Source: Winogradskyella eckloniae (GTDB lineage Bacteria > Bacteroidota > Bacteroidia > Flavobacteriales > Flavobacteriaceae). Taken from it: a stretch of DNA of 64,000 nt. The position numbers and the translations under genes were made by a program. The notes under the pieces were generated by a model. That model was not told the DNA's origin, searched no databases, and saw only the letters and a list, made by a program, of their open reading frames with translations. Shown here in pieces: positions 55,586-64,000 of the stretch. Numbering within the stretch: the first letter of the stretch is position 1; each line of letters starts with the position of its first letter. Location of the stretch: the NCBI RefSeq assembly GCF_013249045.1, contig NZ_JABRWP010000004.1, positions 248,001 to 312,000 on the forward strand. Direction: 5' to 3'.

Positions 55586-58272
55586 AACAAGGTCACTTGT
55601 CCCTTGTCATCCATTTCGATATCATCATCGTCATCACTATCATCAGATGTTTTACTTTCTGTAGTAGACGAGGATTCAGAATTTGATTTTGTAGTGTCTG
55701 CTGTTTCAGAATTCATTACAGTCTCTTCATCAACCACCTCTAATTCATCGGTATGTACTTCTTCTGGCGCATCATAAGGTAAAGGCTCCAACAAATTAAC
55801 TTGGTTAATTTTATCCTTGGTCAGTTGGTTGCCTAATGCTGTAATACCTTTTATAGAAATAAATTCTTCAAGATTTACTTCCATATTAGGTTTACGATCT
55901 TTACCACGCTCCTTTGTAAATTCAACTTCAGCCATTGGGCGCCAATCTGTTGAGACTATTTCTAATTGCGAATCTTTATGATCTGAGATAAAAGATTCTT
56001 CCTTACCTTCTTGCTCCACAATAAAACGTTTTACGTAGTAACGTTCTTTTTCGCCATCGTAATAAATTGCCGATATTGGCTTTTTAGGCATCCATTTTTC
56101 TAAAACAATCATATCGCTATCAAAATGAGTGCTCAATTCTGGAATTATACATTTTACCACACCAGATTGATTAATAACTAAGAGTCTATCTTCTCCTCTA
56201 AATTCACCAATAAGTTCTCCTCTTCCATCAACATTTAAACGTTGTACGGTATCATCAAACCAAATCTTACGCGGTTTTAAAGTTGAAACGCCTTTTTCTT
56301 TTAGTTCTATACGTTTTACAGGATGTTTGGTAACTATATTTCCTTTTGAAGTTCTCCCTTTGATTAAAACATTAGCAAAGTCTAAATCCCACTTCATTTT
56401 CTTTATACCTCCTACTTGCCTCAGCAATATTGTAACGACTTCTGCTTCTCCATTAGGATTTGCTGAAAAATATAATAATGGCGAATTTTTGCTTCCATTG
56501 GTTAAATCATATTCGCGATCTCTTGTCATACTCGTTACAGCAAAGCGTTTTACATAAGATGGACCTGCTTTACCATCTCGGTAAATTAGATTATAGATTG
56601 TGCGCTTATCTTTTTTCTTAAAAACAGCAACATGAATTATATTTTTTCCGATAAAGGTTTTTGAGTCTACTTTAGTAACCATCATTTTACCCTCTTTGGT
56701 AAATACAATAATATCATCAATATCACTACAGTCACATACGTATTCATCGCGCTTAAGCGCAGTTCCTATGAATCCTTCTTCTCTATTAACATAGAGTTTT
56801 GTATTTCTTATAATTACTTTGGTCGCATCTACATCTTCAAAAATTCGTATTTCAGTTTTACGCTCCTTACCTTCTCCATAATCCTTTTTCAATCTCTCGA
56901 AATACGCTATAGCATAGTCGATTAGATGCTCTAAGTGATGCTTTACTTCAGCTATTTGATCTTCTAAGGCATCTATCTTTTGTTGTGCTTTATCAATATC
57001 AAATTTAGAAATACGCTTAATTCTAATCTCAGTTAAACGTGTAATATCTTCAACTGTTATTTTACGCTTTAAATGTTTTATATGTGGCTGAAGCCCTTTG
57101 TCAATAGCATTAATGACACCATCCCAAGTCTCTTCTTCTTCGATATCGCGATAGATTCGGTTTTCAATAAAAATACGTTCTAATGAAGCAAAATGCCATT
57201 GCTCTTGGAATTCCCCTAATTTTATTTCTAATTCGCTCTTTAACAGCTGTACTGTGTTATCTGTAGAACGACGCAACATTTCTGTAACACCAACAAAGTA
57301 AGGCTTATTATCTTCAATAACACAGCCTAATGGCGAAATGGATGTTTCGCAATTTGTAAATGCATATAAGGCATCAATAGTTTTATCTGGTGATAAACCA
57401 GAAGGTAAGTGAATTAAGATTTCAACTTCTGCAGCTGTATTGTCTTCAATTTTCTTAATCTTAATTTTTCCTTTATCATTGGCTTTTAAAATAGAATCTA
57501 TTAATGACGATGTTGTTGTCCCAAAAGGAATTTCAGTAATTACAAGCGTATTTTTATCACGTTGAGATATTTTTGCTCTAACTCTTACTTTTCCACCACG
57601 CAAACCATCATTATAATTAGTAAAATCTGCAATACCAGCTGTAGGAAAATCTGGTAAAATGGTAAATCGTTTTCCCTTTAAATGTTTAACAGAAGCATCA
57701 ATTAACTCAATAAAATTATGTGGTAATATTTTTGTCGATAAACCTACTGCAATCCCTTCGCCTCCTTGTGCTAAGAGCAAAGGAAACATAACTGGTAAAT
57801 TTATAGGCTCTTTACGTCTACCGTCATAAGACGCTTGCCATTCTGTAATTTTTGGATTGTAAACGACATCTAGAGCAAATTTTGACAATCGCGCTTCTAT
57901 ATATCTCGAAGCGGCTGCTCTATCTCCTGTTAATATATTTCCCCAGTTTCCTTGAGTATCTATTAGCAAATCTTTTTGTCCGATTTGCACCATGGCATCA
58001 GCAATACTAGCATCACCATGTGGATGGTATTGCATGGTATGACCTACAATATTAGCAACCTTATTATAACGACCATCATCTAAATCCTTCATAGAATGCA
58101 TTATACGACGTTGCACTGGCTTAAAACCATCTTCTATAGCTGGTACAGCACGCTCTAAGATTACGTATGAAGCATAATCTAAAAACCAATCTTTATACAT
58201 TCCGGTAACCTTCTTAATCGTTTCCTGGCTACCATTATCTTCATTTAACAACTCGTCATGTTCTTCTGTCAT
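55582..58272 (-). CDS. parC: Type IIA DNA topoisomerase subunit A (topoisomerase IV ParC)
   Basis: This 896-residue protein is the DNA-cutting subunit that pairs with ParE to unlink daughter chromosomes. The winged-helix domain has YHPHGDASIADAMV (about 82-95) and the catalytic Tyr124 in AAASRYIEARLS. A coiled-coil gate follows (about 400-460), then a C-terminal beta-pinwheel-like part from about 500 to 800. The pinwheel lacks an obvious GyrA box, favouring ParC over GyrA. The tail is acidic and disordered (DDSDDDDDIEMDD) and ends in GQVTLF, which resembles the sliding-clamp binding motif. It overlaps the preceding gene by one base. Confidence 0.93.
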   Translation of the reverse strand: MTEEHDELLNEDNGSQETIKKVTGMYKDWFLDYASYVILERAVPAIEDGFKPVQRRIMHSMKDLDDGRYNKVANIVGHTMQYHPHGDASIADAMVQIGQKDLLIDTQGNWGNILTGDRAAASRYIEARLSKFALDVVYNPKITEWQASYDGRRKEPINLPVMFPLLLAQGGEGIAVGLSTKILPHNFIELIDASVKHLKGKRFTILPDFPTAGIADFTNYNDGLRGGKVRVRAKISQRDKNTLVITEIPFGTTTSSLIDSILKANDKGKIKIKKIEDNTAAEVEILIHLPSGLSPDKTIDALYAFTNCETSISPLGCVIEDNKPYFVGVTEMLRRSTDNTVQLLKSELEIKLGEFQEQWHFASLERIFIENRIYRDIEEEETWDGVINAIDKGLQPHIKHLKRKITVEDITRLTEIRIKRISKFDIDKAQQKIDALEDQIAEVKHHLEHLIDYAIAYFERLKKDYGEGKERKTEIRIFEDVDATKVIIRNTKLYVNREEGFIGTALKRDEYVCDCSDIDDIIVFTKEGKMMVTKVDSKTFIGKNIIHVAVFKKKDKRTIYNLIYRDGKAGPSYVKRFAVTSMTRDREYDLTNGSKNSPLLYFSANPNGEAEVVTILLRQVGGIKKMKWDLDFANVLIKGRTSKGNIVTKHPVKRIELKEKGVSTLKPRKIWFDDTVQRLNVDGRGELIGEFRGEDRLLVINQSGVVKCIIPELSTHFDSDMIVLEKWMPKKPISAIYYDGEKERYYVKRFIVEQEGKEESFISDHKDSQLEIVSTDWRPMAEVEFTKERGKDRKPNMEVNLEEFISIKGITALGNQLTKDKINQVNLLEPLPYDAPEEVHTDELEVVDEETVMNSETADTTKSNSESSSTTESKTSDDSDDDDDIEMDDKGQVTLF

Positions 58273-58742
58273 TACCCTAGTTTACTTTTATTTTCCTTAA
58301 TGATTTTTCTCAAAGACTGCTTTACGTATTTAATCTTTTTGTTTTTTAACAATGTAATATTAAAACGTACTTGCGAAACACTACCATCTTTATTTTTCTT
58401 TGAAACAACCAAAGTTTTATACACCTTAAAGTTATTTATTTTGTACCCAACAATTCTATCTTTTGCAATTTCTATTTTGCGCTCTCTATAGTTAACATAG
58501 TCCGTTAGAATTAAGCCTTGATTTGTAATAACCAATTTAGTACCATCACTATCATACTCAAAATAACTTGCTACAAAATGAACAATAACAACCGCAACCA
58601 CCAAACCGATGACTATATAGAGAGAACTTCCTTTAAATACATCATAGGATTTAAAAACCGTAGCTAATAAAATAGCAAGTACCAGTAATATAAAATAGAT
58701 GGAAATTATGGTGCTTTTGACACTTCTATTATCTGTTCTCAT
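58272..58742 (-). CDS. Two-span membrane protein encoded between parE and parC
   Basis: This 156-residue protein has two membrane spans (about residues 12-33 and 40-61), then a cytosolic beta-rich domain with [20 protein letters not shown] (about 68-90) that looks like a bacterial PH domain, and a basic C-terminal helix. No catalytic motif is seen. It overlaps parE by four bases and parC by one, so all three must be made from one mRNA. The link to topoisomerase may be only positional, or it may tie the enzyme to the membrane; the sequence does not decide. Confidence 0.8.
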   Translation of the reverse strand: MRTDNRSVKSTIISIYFILLVLAILLATVFKSYDVFKGSSLYIVIGLVVAVVIVHFVASYFEYDSDGTKLVITNQGLILTDYVNYRERKIEIAKDRIVGYKINNFKVYKTLVVSKKNKDGSVSQVRFNITLLKNKKIKYVKQSLRKIIKENKSKLG

Positions 58743-60598
58743 AATGTATCCTCAACAACATCAAGTTCAACTTTAAGGTTGTCAATAATAAATTCTTGAC
58801 GTGTTGGTGTGTTTTTTCCCATGTAAAACGATAATAATTCTTCAATAGACATTTCTTTATCTAGCATTACTGGGTCTAAACGAATATCATCACCTATGAA
58901 ATGAACAAATTCATCTGGAGAAATCTCACCTAACCCCTTAAATCGGGTAATTTCTGGTTTGTTTTTTAATTTCTCTATGGCTGCTTTTCTTTCGTCTTCA
59001 GAATAACAATAAATAGTTTCCTTTTTATTTCTTACTCTAAACAAAGGCGTTTGTAAAATATATAAATGGCCTTCTTTTATTACTTCAGGAAAGAATTGTA
59101 GAAAGAAAGTGATTAACAATAGCCTAATATGCATACCATCCACATCGGCATCAGTAGCAATGACCACATTGTTATATCGCAAATCTTCTAATGATTCTTC
59201 TATATTTAAAGCCGCTTGAAGCAAATTAAATTCTTCATTTTCATAAACAATCTTCTTACTTAAACCATAGCAATTTAAAGGCTTTCCTTTTAAACTAAAT
59301 ACAGCTTGTGTATTTACATCACGAGATTTAGTTATACTACCAGAAGCCGAATCGCCCTCTGTAATAAACAGTGTCGTTTCTAGATTTCGTTCATTTTTTG
59401 TGTCACCAAAGTGTACACGGCAATCGCGTAACTTCTTATTATGTAAACTTGCTTTTTTAGCGCGATCCTTGGCTAATTTTCTAATTCCAGATAATTCTTT
59501 ACGTTCGCGTTCTGCTTGAAGAATTTTACGTTGAATTTTCTCAGCAGAATCAGGATTTTTATGTAAAAAATTGTCTAAATAACGCTTTACATAATCATTG
59601 ATATAGGTTCTTACGGTTGGCAAATCGCCTCCCATATCTGTAGAGCCTAATTTTGTTTTGGTCTGACTCTCAAAAACAGGCTCCATCACTTTTATTGCTA
59701 TCGCTGCGACAATGGATTTTCTTATATCTGAAGCCTCATAGTTTTTACCGTAAAATTCTCTTACCGTTTTTACAATAGATTCTCTAAAAGCCGCTAAATG
59801 TGTACCTCCTTGTGTGGTATTTTGTCCGTTTACAAAGGAACGATACTCTTCACTATACTGGGTCTTGCTGTGGGTAATTGCAATTTCAATGTCTTCACCT
59901 CTTAAATGAATAATAGGATACAACATGTCTGCTTCATTAATATTTTCAGATAGTAAATCTTTTAAACCATTTTCACTAAAATATTTTTCTCCGTTATAAA
60001 CAATAGTTAGTCCAGGATTTAAATACACATAGTTTTTAAGCATCTTCACAACATACTCGTTGCGATACTTATAATTTTTGAAAATGATTTCATCAGGAAT
60101 GAAACTCACTTTAGTACCTTTTCGTCTACTCGTTTCTTCTAAGAGCTCCTGATTTGTTAAATTTCCTTGCTCAAATTCTGCTGAAGCCGATTTACTATCT
60201 CGTGTAGATTCTACTCTAAAATAAGATGATAAGGCATTTACAGCTTTTGTACCAACACCATTTAAACCAACAGATTTTTTAAAGGCTTTAGAATCATACT
60301 TTCCTCCAGTATTCATTTTAGAAACCACATCCACAACTTTCCCTAACGGAATTCCACGACCATAATCTCTCACAATTACGCGTTCGCCTTGTATAGAAAT
60401 CTCAATGGTTTTACCAGCTCCCATAACAAACTCATCAATAGAGTTGTCTAAAACTTCTTTTAAAAGAATATATATACCATCATCTGGAGAAGATCCATCA
60501 CCTAACTTTCCGATATACATACCTGGTCGCATTCGGATGTGTTCTTTCCAATCGAGTGAGCGTATATTATCTTCGGTATAGTTAGACTGTTCTGACAT
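58739..60598 (-). CDS. parE: Type IIA DNA topoisomerase subunit B (topoisomerase IV ParE)
   Basis: This 619-residue ATPase subunit has the GHKL fold with [12 protein letters not shown] (about 50-61), the ATP-binding GRGIP and [13 protein letters not shown] (about 109-121), a transducer domain, and the TOPRIM domain with [10 protein letters not shown] (about 412-421) and [13 protein letters not shown] (about 486-498). Length agrees with the ParE family rather than longer GyrB. N-terminal [17 protein letters not shown] is typical. It begins the three-gene operon and is followed by the membrane protein and parC. Confidence 0.95.
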   Translation of the reverse strand: MSEQSNYTEDNIRSLDWKEHIRMRPGMYIGKLGDGSSPDDGIYILLKEVLDNSIDEFVMGAGKTIEISIQGERVIVRDYGRGIPLGKVVDVVSKMNTGGKYDSKAFKKSVGLNGVGTKAVNALSSYFRVESTRDSKSASAEFEQGNLTNQELLEETSRRKGTKVSFIPDEIIFKNYKYRNEYVVKMLKNYVYLNPGLTIVYNGEKYFSENGLKDLLSENINEADMLYPIIHLRGEDIEIAITHSKTQYSEEYRSFVNGQNTTQGGTHLAAFRESIVKTVREFYGKNYEASDIRKSIVAAIAIKVMEPVFESQTKTKLGSTDMGGDLPTVRTYINDYVKRYLDNFLHKNPDSAEKIQRKILQAERERKELSGIRKLAKDRAKKASLHNKKLRDCRVHFGDTKNERNLETTLFITEGDSASGSITKSRDVNTQAVFSLKGKPLNCYGLSKKIVYENEEFNLLQAALNIEESLEDLRYNNVVIATDADVDGMHIRLLLITFFLQFFPEVIKEGHLYILQTPLFRVRNKKETIYCYSEDERKAAIEKLKNKPEITRFKGLGEISPDEFVHFIGDDIRLDPVMLDKEMSIEELLSFYMGKNTPTRQEFIIDNLKVELDVVEDTL

Positions 60599-60759
60599 AG
60601 AGATAGGTAAAATTTAAGATGGAACGCTAATATAATACTATAGCTTAAAAAATAAAATACGGAATCGCTAAAGTAATTAACAATACGATATTGAAAATGT
60701 TGAGAACATTGACTTTGCTTCAATTTTTTCTATAAAATGATTAAAATAGCCTAAAAATC

Positions 60760-61656
60760 TTAATTTTCTTTCTGTTTTGAGATTAGTAGAATTCCAGAAA
60801 TAACCACTAAAGTTCCAACCACTTGAAGCATAGTTAAGCTTTCATTTAAGAACATAACGGCTAAAATTATGGTTGAAATTGGTCCGACTCCTGCAACCAC
60901 TGCAAAATTTGAAGAATTAATTAATTTAATAGAAATTGACACCAAAAACGATGGAATAACGGTTGCAAATACTGCAATTGCCAATCCAAGTGCATACACT
61001 TGCCAAGGGTAATTTAGTAGATCTACTCTAGAGAATACACCATAATGAACAAACACACACAAACAAGACACAAGCATTGCAAATGCCGTAAAACGCATGA
61101 CGCCAAATTTAGGAATCAACCAACCACTACCAACTAAATACGAGGCGTATGTCACTGCACTAAGCAACACAAAGAAACCACCTAAATAAGTATCTGAACC
61201 TGATATTGAAACCTCACTACCAAAGGTAATTACAATACCAACGTATGTGATTAAAATAGCTAATTTCTGAAGTTTAGTAATCGCTTTTTTTAAGAATAAC
61301 TTATTAAAAAGCAACACAATCGTAGGGTAAATAAACAATATTATACGTTCTAAACTTGCCTTGATATAAGTTAAACCAACAAAGTCGAAATAACTAGCGA
61401 GATAATACCCAACAAATCCAAAAAACACTAACCATAGATAATCTTTACGTTTGGTGATTTCTTGTTTTTCGTTTCTATAGATGTAAGCAATAACCACATA
61501 AAACGGAAATGCAAACAACATTCTAAGCAATAGCATACTCAATGCATCAATATTATAGCGATATGCCAATTTTACCATTACGGCTTTTGAGGAAAATAGC
61601 ACAATGCCTAAAACTCCTAACAATAGGCCATAAACGAAGGATGGTTTAGAATTCAT
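60760..61656 (-). CDS. EamA/DMT superfamily transporter
   Basis: This 298-residue protein has about ten membrane spans in two EamA repeats (about 8-140 and 155-292). The second repeat ends with VGPISTIILAVMFLNESLTMLQVVGTLVVISGILL, characteristic of the family, though the stretch itself is longer than one motif. Members export amino acids, nucleosides or other metabolites; no substrate can be read from the sequence. It stands alone on the minus strand after parE, with no coupling to neighbours. Confidence 0.88.
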   Translation of the reverse strand: MNSKPSFVYGLLLGVLGIVLFSSKAVMVKLAYRYNIDALSMLLLRMLFAFPFYVVIAYIYRNEKQEITKRKDYLWLVFFGFVGYYLASYFDFVGLTYIKASLERIILFIYPTIVLLFNKLFLKKAITKLQKLAILITYVGIVITFGSEVSISGSDTYLGGFFVLLSAVTYASYLVGSGWLIPKFGVMRFTAFAMLVSCLCVFVHYGVFSRVDLLNYPWQVYALGLAIAVFATVIPSFLVSISIKLINSSNFAVVAGVGPISTIILAVMFLNESLTMLQVVGTLVVISGILLISKQKEN

Positions 61657-61727
61657 GATATGAAATTAAAAAGGAAGGCTTACAACTTAAAACCATATGC
61701 TCGCCTATTACGATGTTCAACCTTAAT

Positions 61728-62177
61728 TTAAGATTCGGCTATTGATTTTAAATATTGATTTCTTTGGGTCAGTAAATTTGTCATATAGCGTGTTAGAAAC
61801 AACCCATTTGCTAATTTCCCTAGAATACCAAAAGGTGATTGAAACTGAAACACATCTACCATTAAGGTTTTATCTTCTTGAGTTGAAAATATATGTTCGT
61901 GTTTGAAACTTTTAAACGCACCAGAAACCATTTCGTCTACAAAGTAAGTTGGACTCTCAAATGCTGTGATTTTTGACGTAAGCTGCTGCCTTATACCAAA
62001 ATGTTTGGCTTCCCAAGTTACTGATTCACCCAATGCTATTAAACCTGAAGTTTTGCCTGCAATAGCACGCTCTTTAGAATGCGTCATTGACGCCTTATGA
62101 AAATCAATATTACGCGCTAAATCGAAGCACGTTTTTATGTCTGCTTTAATGAGTGTTTTGATTTCTATAGTTGGCAT
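61728..62177 (-). CDS. SRPBCC (START-like) superfamily protein
   Basis: This 149-residue protein has the SRPBCC helix-grip layout: an N-terminal strand and helix (IEIKTLIKADIKTCFDLAR), then KHFGIRQQLTSKITAFE and FKHEHIFSTQEDKTLMVDVF strands, and a long C-terminal helix with YMTNLLTQRNQYLK. This fold binds hydrophobic ligands and occurs in polyketide cyclases and coenzyme Q-binding proteins. Ligand unknown. A -7 promoter box lies 20 bases before the start. Confidence 0.85.
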   Translation of the reverse strand: MPTIEIKTLIKADIKTCFDLARNIDFHKASMTHSKERAIAGKTSGLIALGESVTWEAKHFGIRQQLTSKITAFESPTYFVDEMVSGAFKSFKHEHIFSTQEDKTLMVDVFQFQSPFGILGKLANGLFLTRYMTNLLTQRNQYLKSIAES

Positions 62178-62196
62178 TTGGTATCATTTAATTCAT

Positions 62197-62204
62197 CAAA
62201 AATA
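62197..62204 (-). promoter_or_regulatory. Promoter -7 box of the SRPBCC gene
   Basis: The minus strand reads TATTTTTG 20 bases before the start codon at 62177, fitting TAnnTTTG. A -33 box was not found. Confidence 0.35.
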
Positions 62205-62347
62205 GCAACCTAAACCGAATGATGAGTTGAGTTTCTATAATTAAAAGCCAAAAAAGTTTCGATTGCACTCAACCAGACCAACCAACATTAACCAATAATC
62301 TACCTAAAGGCAAACAAGCTTAGTTAATAGCAAAAACCAAAAGCTAA

Positions 62348-63442
62348 TTACACATTAAATAAGAAATGCATTACATCACCATCTTTTACAATGTAATTCT
62401 TCCCTTCTACGCGCATTTTTCCAGCTTCTTTTACTTTGGCTTCACTTCCGTATTCTACGTAATCATCGTAAGCAATAACTTCTGCTCTAATGAATCCTTT
62501 TTCAAAATCGGTATGAATAACACCTGCCGCTTGTGGACCTGTTGCTCCTACATTAACAGTCCAAGCTCTTACTTCCTTTACACCAGCTGTGAAATACGTT
62601 TGCTGATTTAAAAGTTTATAAGCCGAACGGATTAACTTTGCGGAACCTGGTTCTTCTAATCCTATATCTGCTAAGAACATTTGGCGTTCTTCGTAGTCGT
62701 CTAACTCATTAATATCTGCTTCTGTACCAACAGCCAACACTAAAACTTCTGCGTTCTCATTTTTTACAGCATCTCTTACTTTTTCTACGTAAGCATTACC
62801 TGTAGTTGCAGCACCTTCATCTACATTACAAACATACATTACGGGTTTGTCTGTAATAAACTGAGCAGGTTTTACGTAATCTTCGTAATCTTCTTCAGAA
62901 AACTCAATCGCTCTAACCGAAATACCAGCTTCAATATTTTCTTTTATTTTTAAAAGTACAGCTTCTTCTTTCTGTGCTTCTTTATTTCCTGTTTTAGCCG
63001 CTCGCTTTACTTTATCTAATTTTTTTTCAGCTGTTTCTAAGTCTTTAAGCTGCAATTCCATATCGATAGTTTCCTTATCTCTAATAGGATCTACAGAACC
63101 ATCAACATGTACAATATTTTCATTATCAAAACAACGTAACACATGCAAAATAGCATCGGTTTCTCTAATATTAGCTAAGAATTGGTTTCCTAAACCTTCA
63201 CCTTTAGAAGCCCCTTTTACCAAACCAGCAATATCTACAATCTCTACAGTTGCAGGCAAGACGCGTTCAGGTTTTACCAATTCTTCTAACTTTTGTAACC
63301 TTGGATCTGGTACATTCACCACACCAATATTTGGTTCAATAGTACAAAACGGAAAGTTGGCACTTTGCGCTTTTGCGTTAGATAAACAGTTAAATAAGGT
63401 TGACTTTCCTACGTTTGGTAATCCTACAATTCCAGCTTTCAT
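62348..63442 (-). CDS. ychF: Redox-regulated ATPase YchF (Obg-like)
   Basis: This 364-residue protein is the universal P-loop NTPase of the Obg family that prefers ATP over GTP. G1 is [14 protein letters not shown] (about 7-20), and the segment [20 protein letters not shown] carries switch I. A coiled-coil insert (about 125-200) and a C-terminal TGS domain (about 275-360, ending [11 protein letters not shown]) follow. It associates with ribosomes and acts in stress responses in other bacteria. A -7 promoter box lies 22 bases upstream. Confidence 0.96.
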   Translation of the reverse strand: MKAGIVGLPNVGKSTLFNCLSNAKAQSANFPFCTIEPNIGVVNVPDPRLQKLEELVKPERVLPATVEIVDIAGLVKGASKGEGLGNQFLANIRETDAILHVLRCFDNENIVHVDGSVDPIRDKETIDMELQLKDLETAEKKLDKVKRAAKTGNKEAQKEEAVLLKIKENIEAGISVRAIEFSEEDYEDYVKPAQFITDKPVMYVCNVDEGAATTGNAYVEKVRDAVKNENAEVLVLAVGTEADINELDDYEERQMFLADIGLEEPGSAKLIRSAYKLLNQQTYFTAGVKEVRAWTVNVGATGPQAAGVIHTDFEKGFIRAEVIAYDDYVEYGSEAKVKEAGKMRVEGKNYIVKDGDVMHFLFNV

Positions 63443-63811
63443 GTGATATTATTTTTGCGTTTGCAAAAGTACATGATTTTTTTCATTATAAAGTTCTTAA
63501 AAACGAAATGAAAGAATATTTATAACGTAAAGAAGTGGTTCCTGAAGTGAAACTAAATTTTGTAATATTTTTTATTAAAACATAGGTTCTTCAATAGACA
63601 TGTAGTATAATCGTTATTTAAAAGATTTAGGAATAATTGAAAGGCGATTTTTGGATTGTGCTTATAGTCTCCGTATATGAAACTTAGCGTGTTAAAAAAC
63701 ACTTTCGTTTCGGATTATACACGAGCCAAATTTAAAAATTTGGCGGTCTTCGTAAATACACATAAACCTCTCGAAAATCCTATAATAGCTATGTTTTATA
63801 TACATTGTTAG
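63443..63811. other. Noncoding gap with two hairpins
   Basis: No ORF of note lies in these 369 bases. A 5-base stem (GTGTT/AACAC, 63689-63702) precedes a strong 9-base inverted repeat, GCCAAATTT (63725-63733) with AAATTTGGC (63736-63744), separated by two bases. The latter lacks a T run and is not a standard terminator. The region could hold a dispersed repeat or a small RNA, but neither can be shown here. Confidence 0.45.
63464..63471 (-). promoter_or_regulatory. Promoter -7 box of ychF
   Basis: The minus strand reads TACTTTTG 22 bases before the ychF start, fitting TAnnTTTG. Confidence 0.4.
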
Positions 63812-64000
63812 TCAACGTATTTTTGACTTTTCAAATGGTCTTTTATCTGAAGTACTCATTTTATATTGTTTTAAAGCCTCTTCCAAAGTAAGATTTATTG
63901 ACATGTTTTCTACGAATACCTTAACTGATGTAAATATGAACGGTATGTAGCTTCTTGAAATAAAATCAGATTTTATTGCAATTTCATCTAATTGATCAGC
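63812..64000 (-). CDS. 3' end of an unknown gene
   Basis: An open frame runs from the window edge to a TGA at 63812-63814, giving the last 62 residues of a protein. It includes SDFISRSYIPFIFTSVKVF and LTLEEALKQYKMSTSDK and ends in a basic stretch. The sequence looks like real coding DNA with an even residue mix, but the family is not recognised. The start lies beyond the window. Confidence 0.5.
   Translation of the reverse strand, partial: ADQLDEIAIKSDFISRSYIPFIFTSVKVFVENMSINLTLEEALKQYKMSTSDKRPFEKSKIR

Overview
The window is AT-rich, has very few Shine-Dalgarno-like leaders, and carries several TAnnTTTG promoter boxes 20 to 37 bases before start codons. Together with a PorX response regulator, a type IX secretion (T9SS) C-terminal domain, an LpxC-FabZ fusion and the sucD-efp-lpxA-lpxC/fabZ-lpxD gene order, this points to a member of the Bacteroidota, most likely a marine Flavobacteriaceae. 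No rRNA, tRNA, insertion sequence or CRISPR array was seen.

Layout. 1-9.3 kb: a housekeeping block on the minus strand (sucD, an NTF2-like gene, an LpxD paralogue, efp, lpxA, lpxC/fabZ, lpxD, an HD-domain hydrolase), then porX on the plus strand. 9.5-12.5 kb: tsaE, a 48-residue exported-peptide ORF that overlaps a four-helix membrane protein, alanine dehydrogenase and a small membrane-anchored protein. 12.6-46.5 kb: a large polysaccharide (EPS/capsule) locus on the plus strand, interrupted by one 7.5 kb minus-strand gene. 46.5-53 kb: proline dehydrogenase, aroB, DinB-like, Lrp, M14 carboxypeptidase, XRE regulator, lipoprotein, TerC. 53.2-55.6 kb: a second MBOAT/SGNH acyl-transfer pair. 55.6-60.6 kb: an operon of type IIA topoisomerase subunits (parE, membrane protein, parC). 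60.7-64 kb: EamA transporter, SRPBCC protein, ychF and the 3' end of an unknown gene.

How the genes work together. The polysaccharide locus holds a nearly complete Wzx/Wzy-type pathway. It has nucleotide-sugar synthesis (UDP-glucose dehydrogenase, UDP-glucuronate 4-epimerase-like, PglF/PglE-like), an initiating sugar-1-phosphate transferase, four GT4 glycosyltransferases, a GINT1-like protein, a MurJ-family flippase, a polymerase/ligase, Wza and Wzc. Decoration genes include acyltransferase 3, MBOAT, two SGNH proteins, AsnB and a FemAB-like protein. The embedded giant gene encodes a secreted PL1-like lyase with two Big2 domains, 23 Ig-like repeats and a T9SS sorting domain. Since the locus should make uronic acid sugars, the lyase may act on or bind the cell's own polymer.

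Most notable: the repeats of the giant protein alternate between two cysteine patterns; the first MBOAT gene has an in-frame amber codon before its catalytic histidine; ParC ends in a sliding-clamp-like QVTLF motif after an acidic tail; and a membrane protein is coupled between parE and parC.
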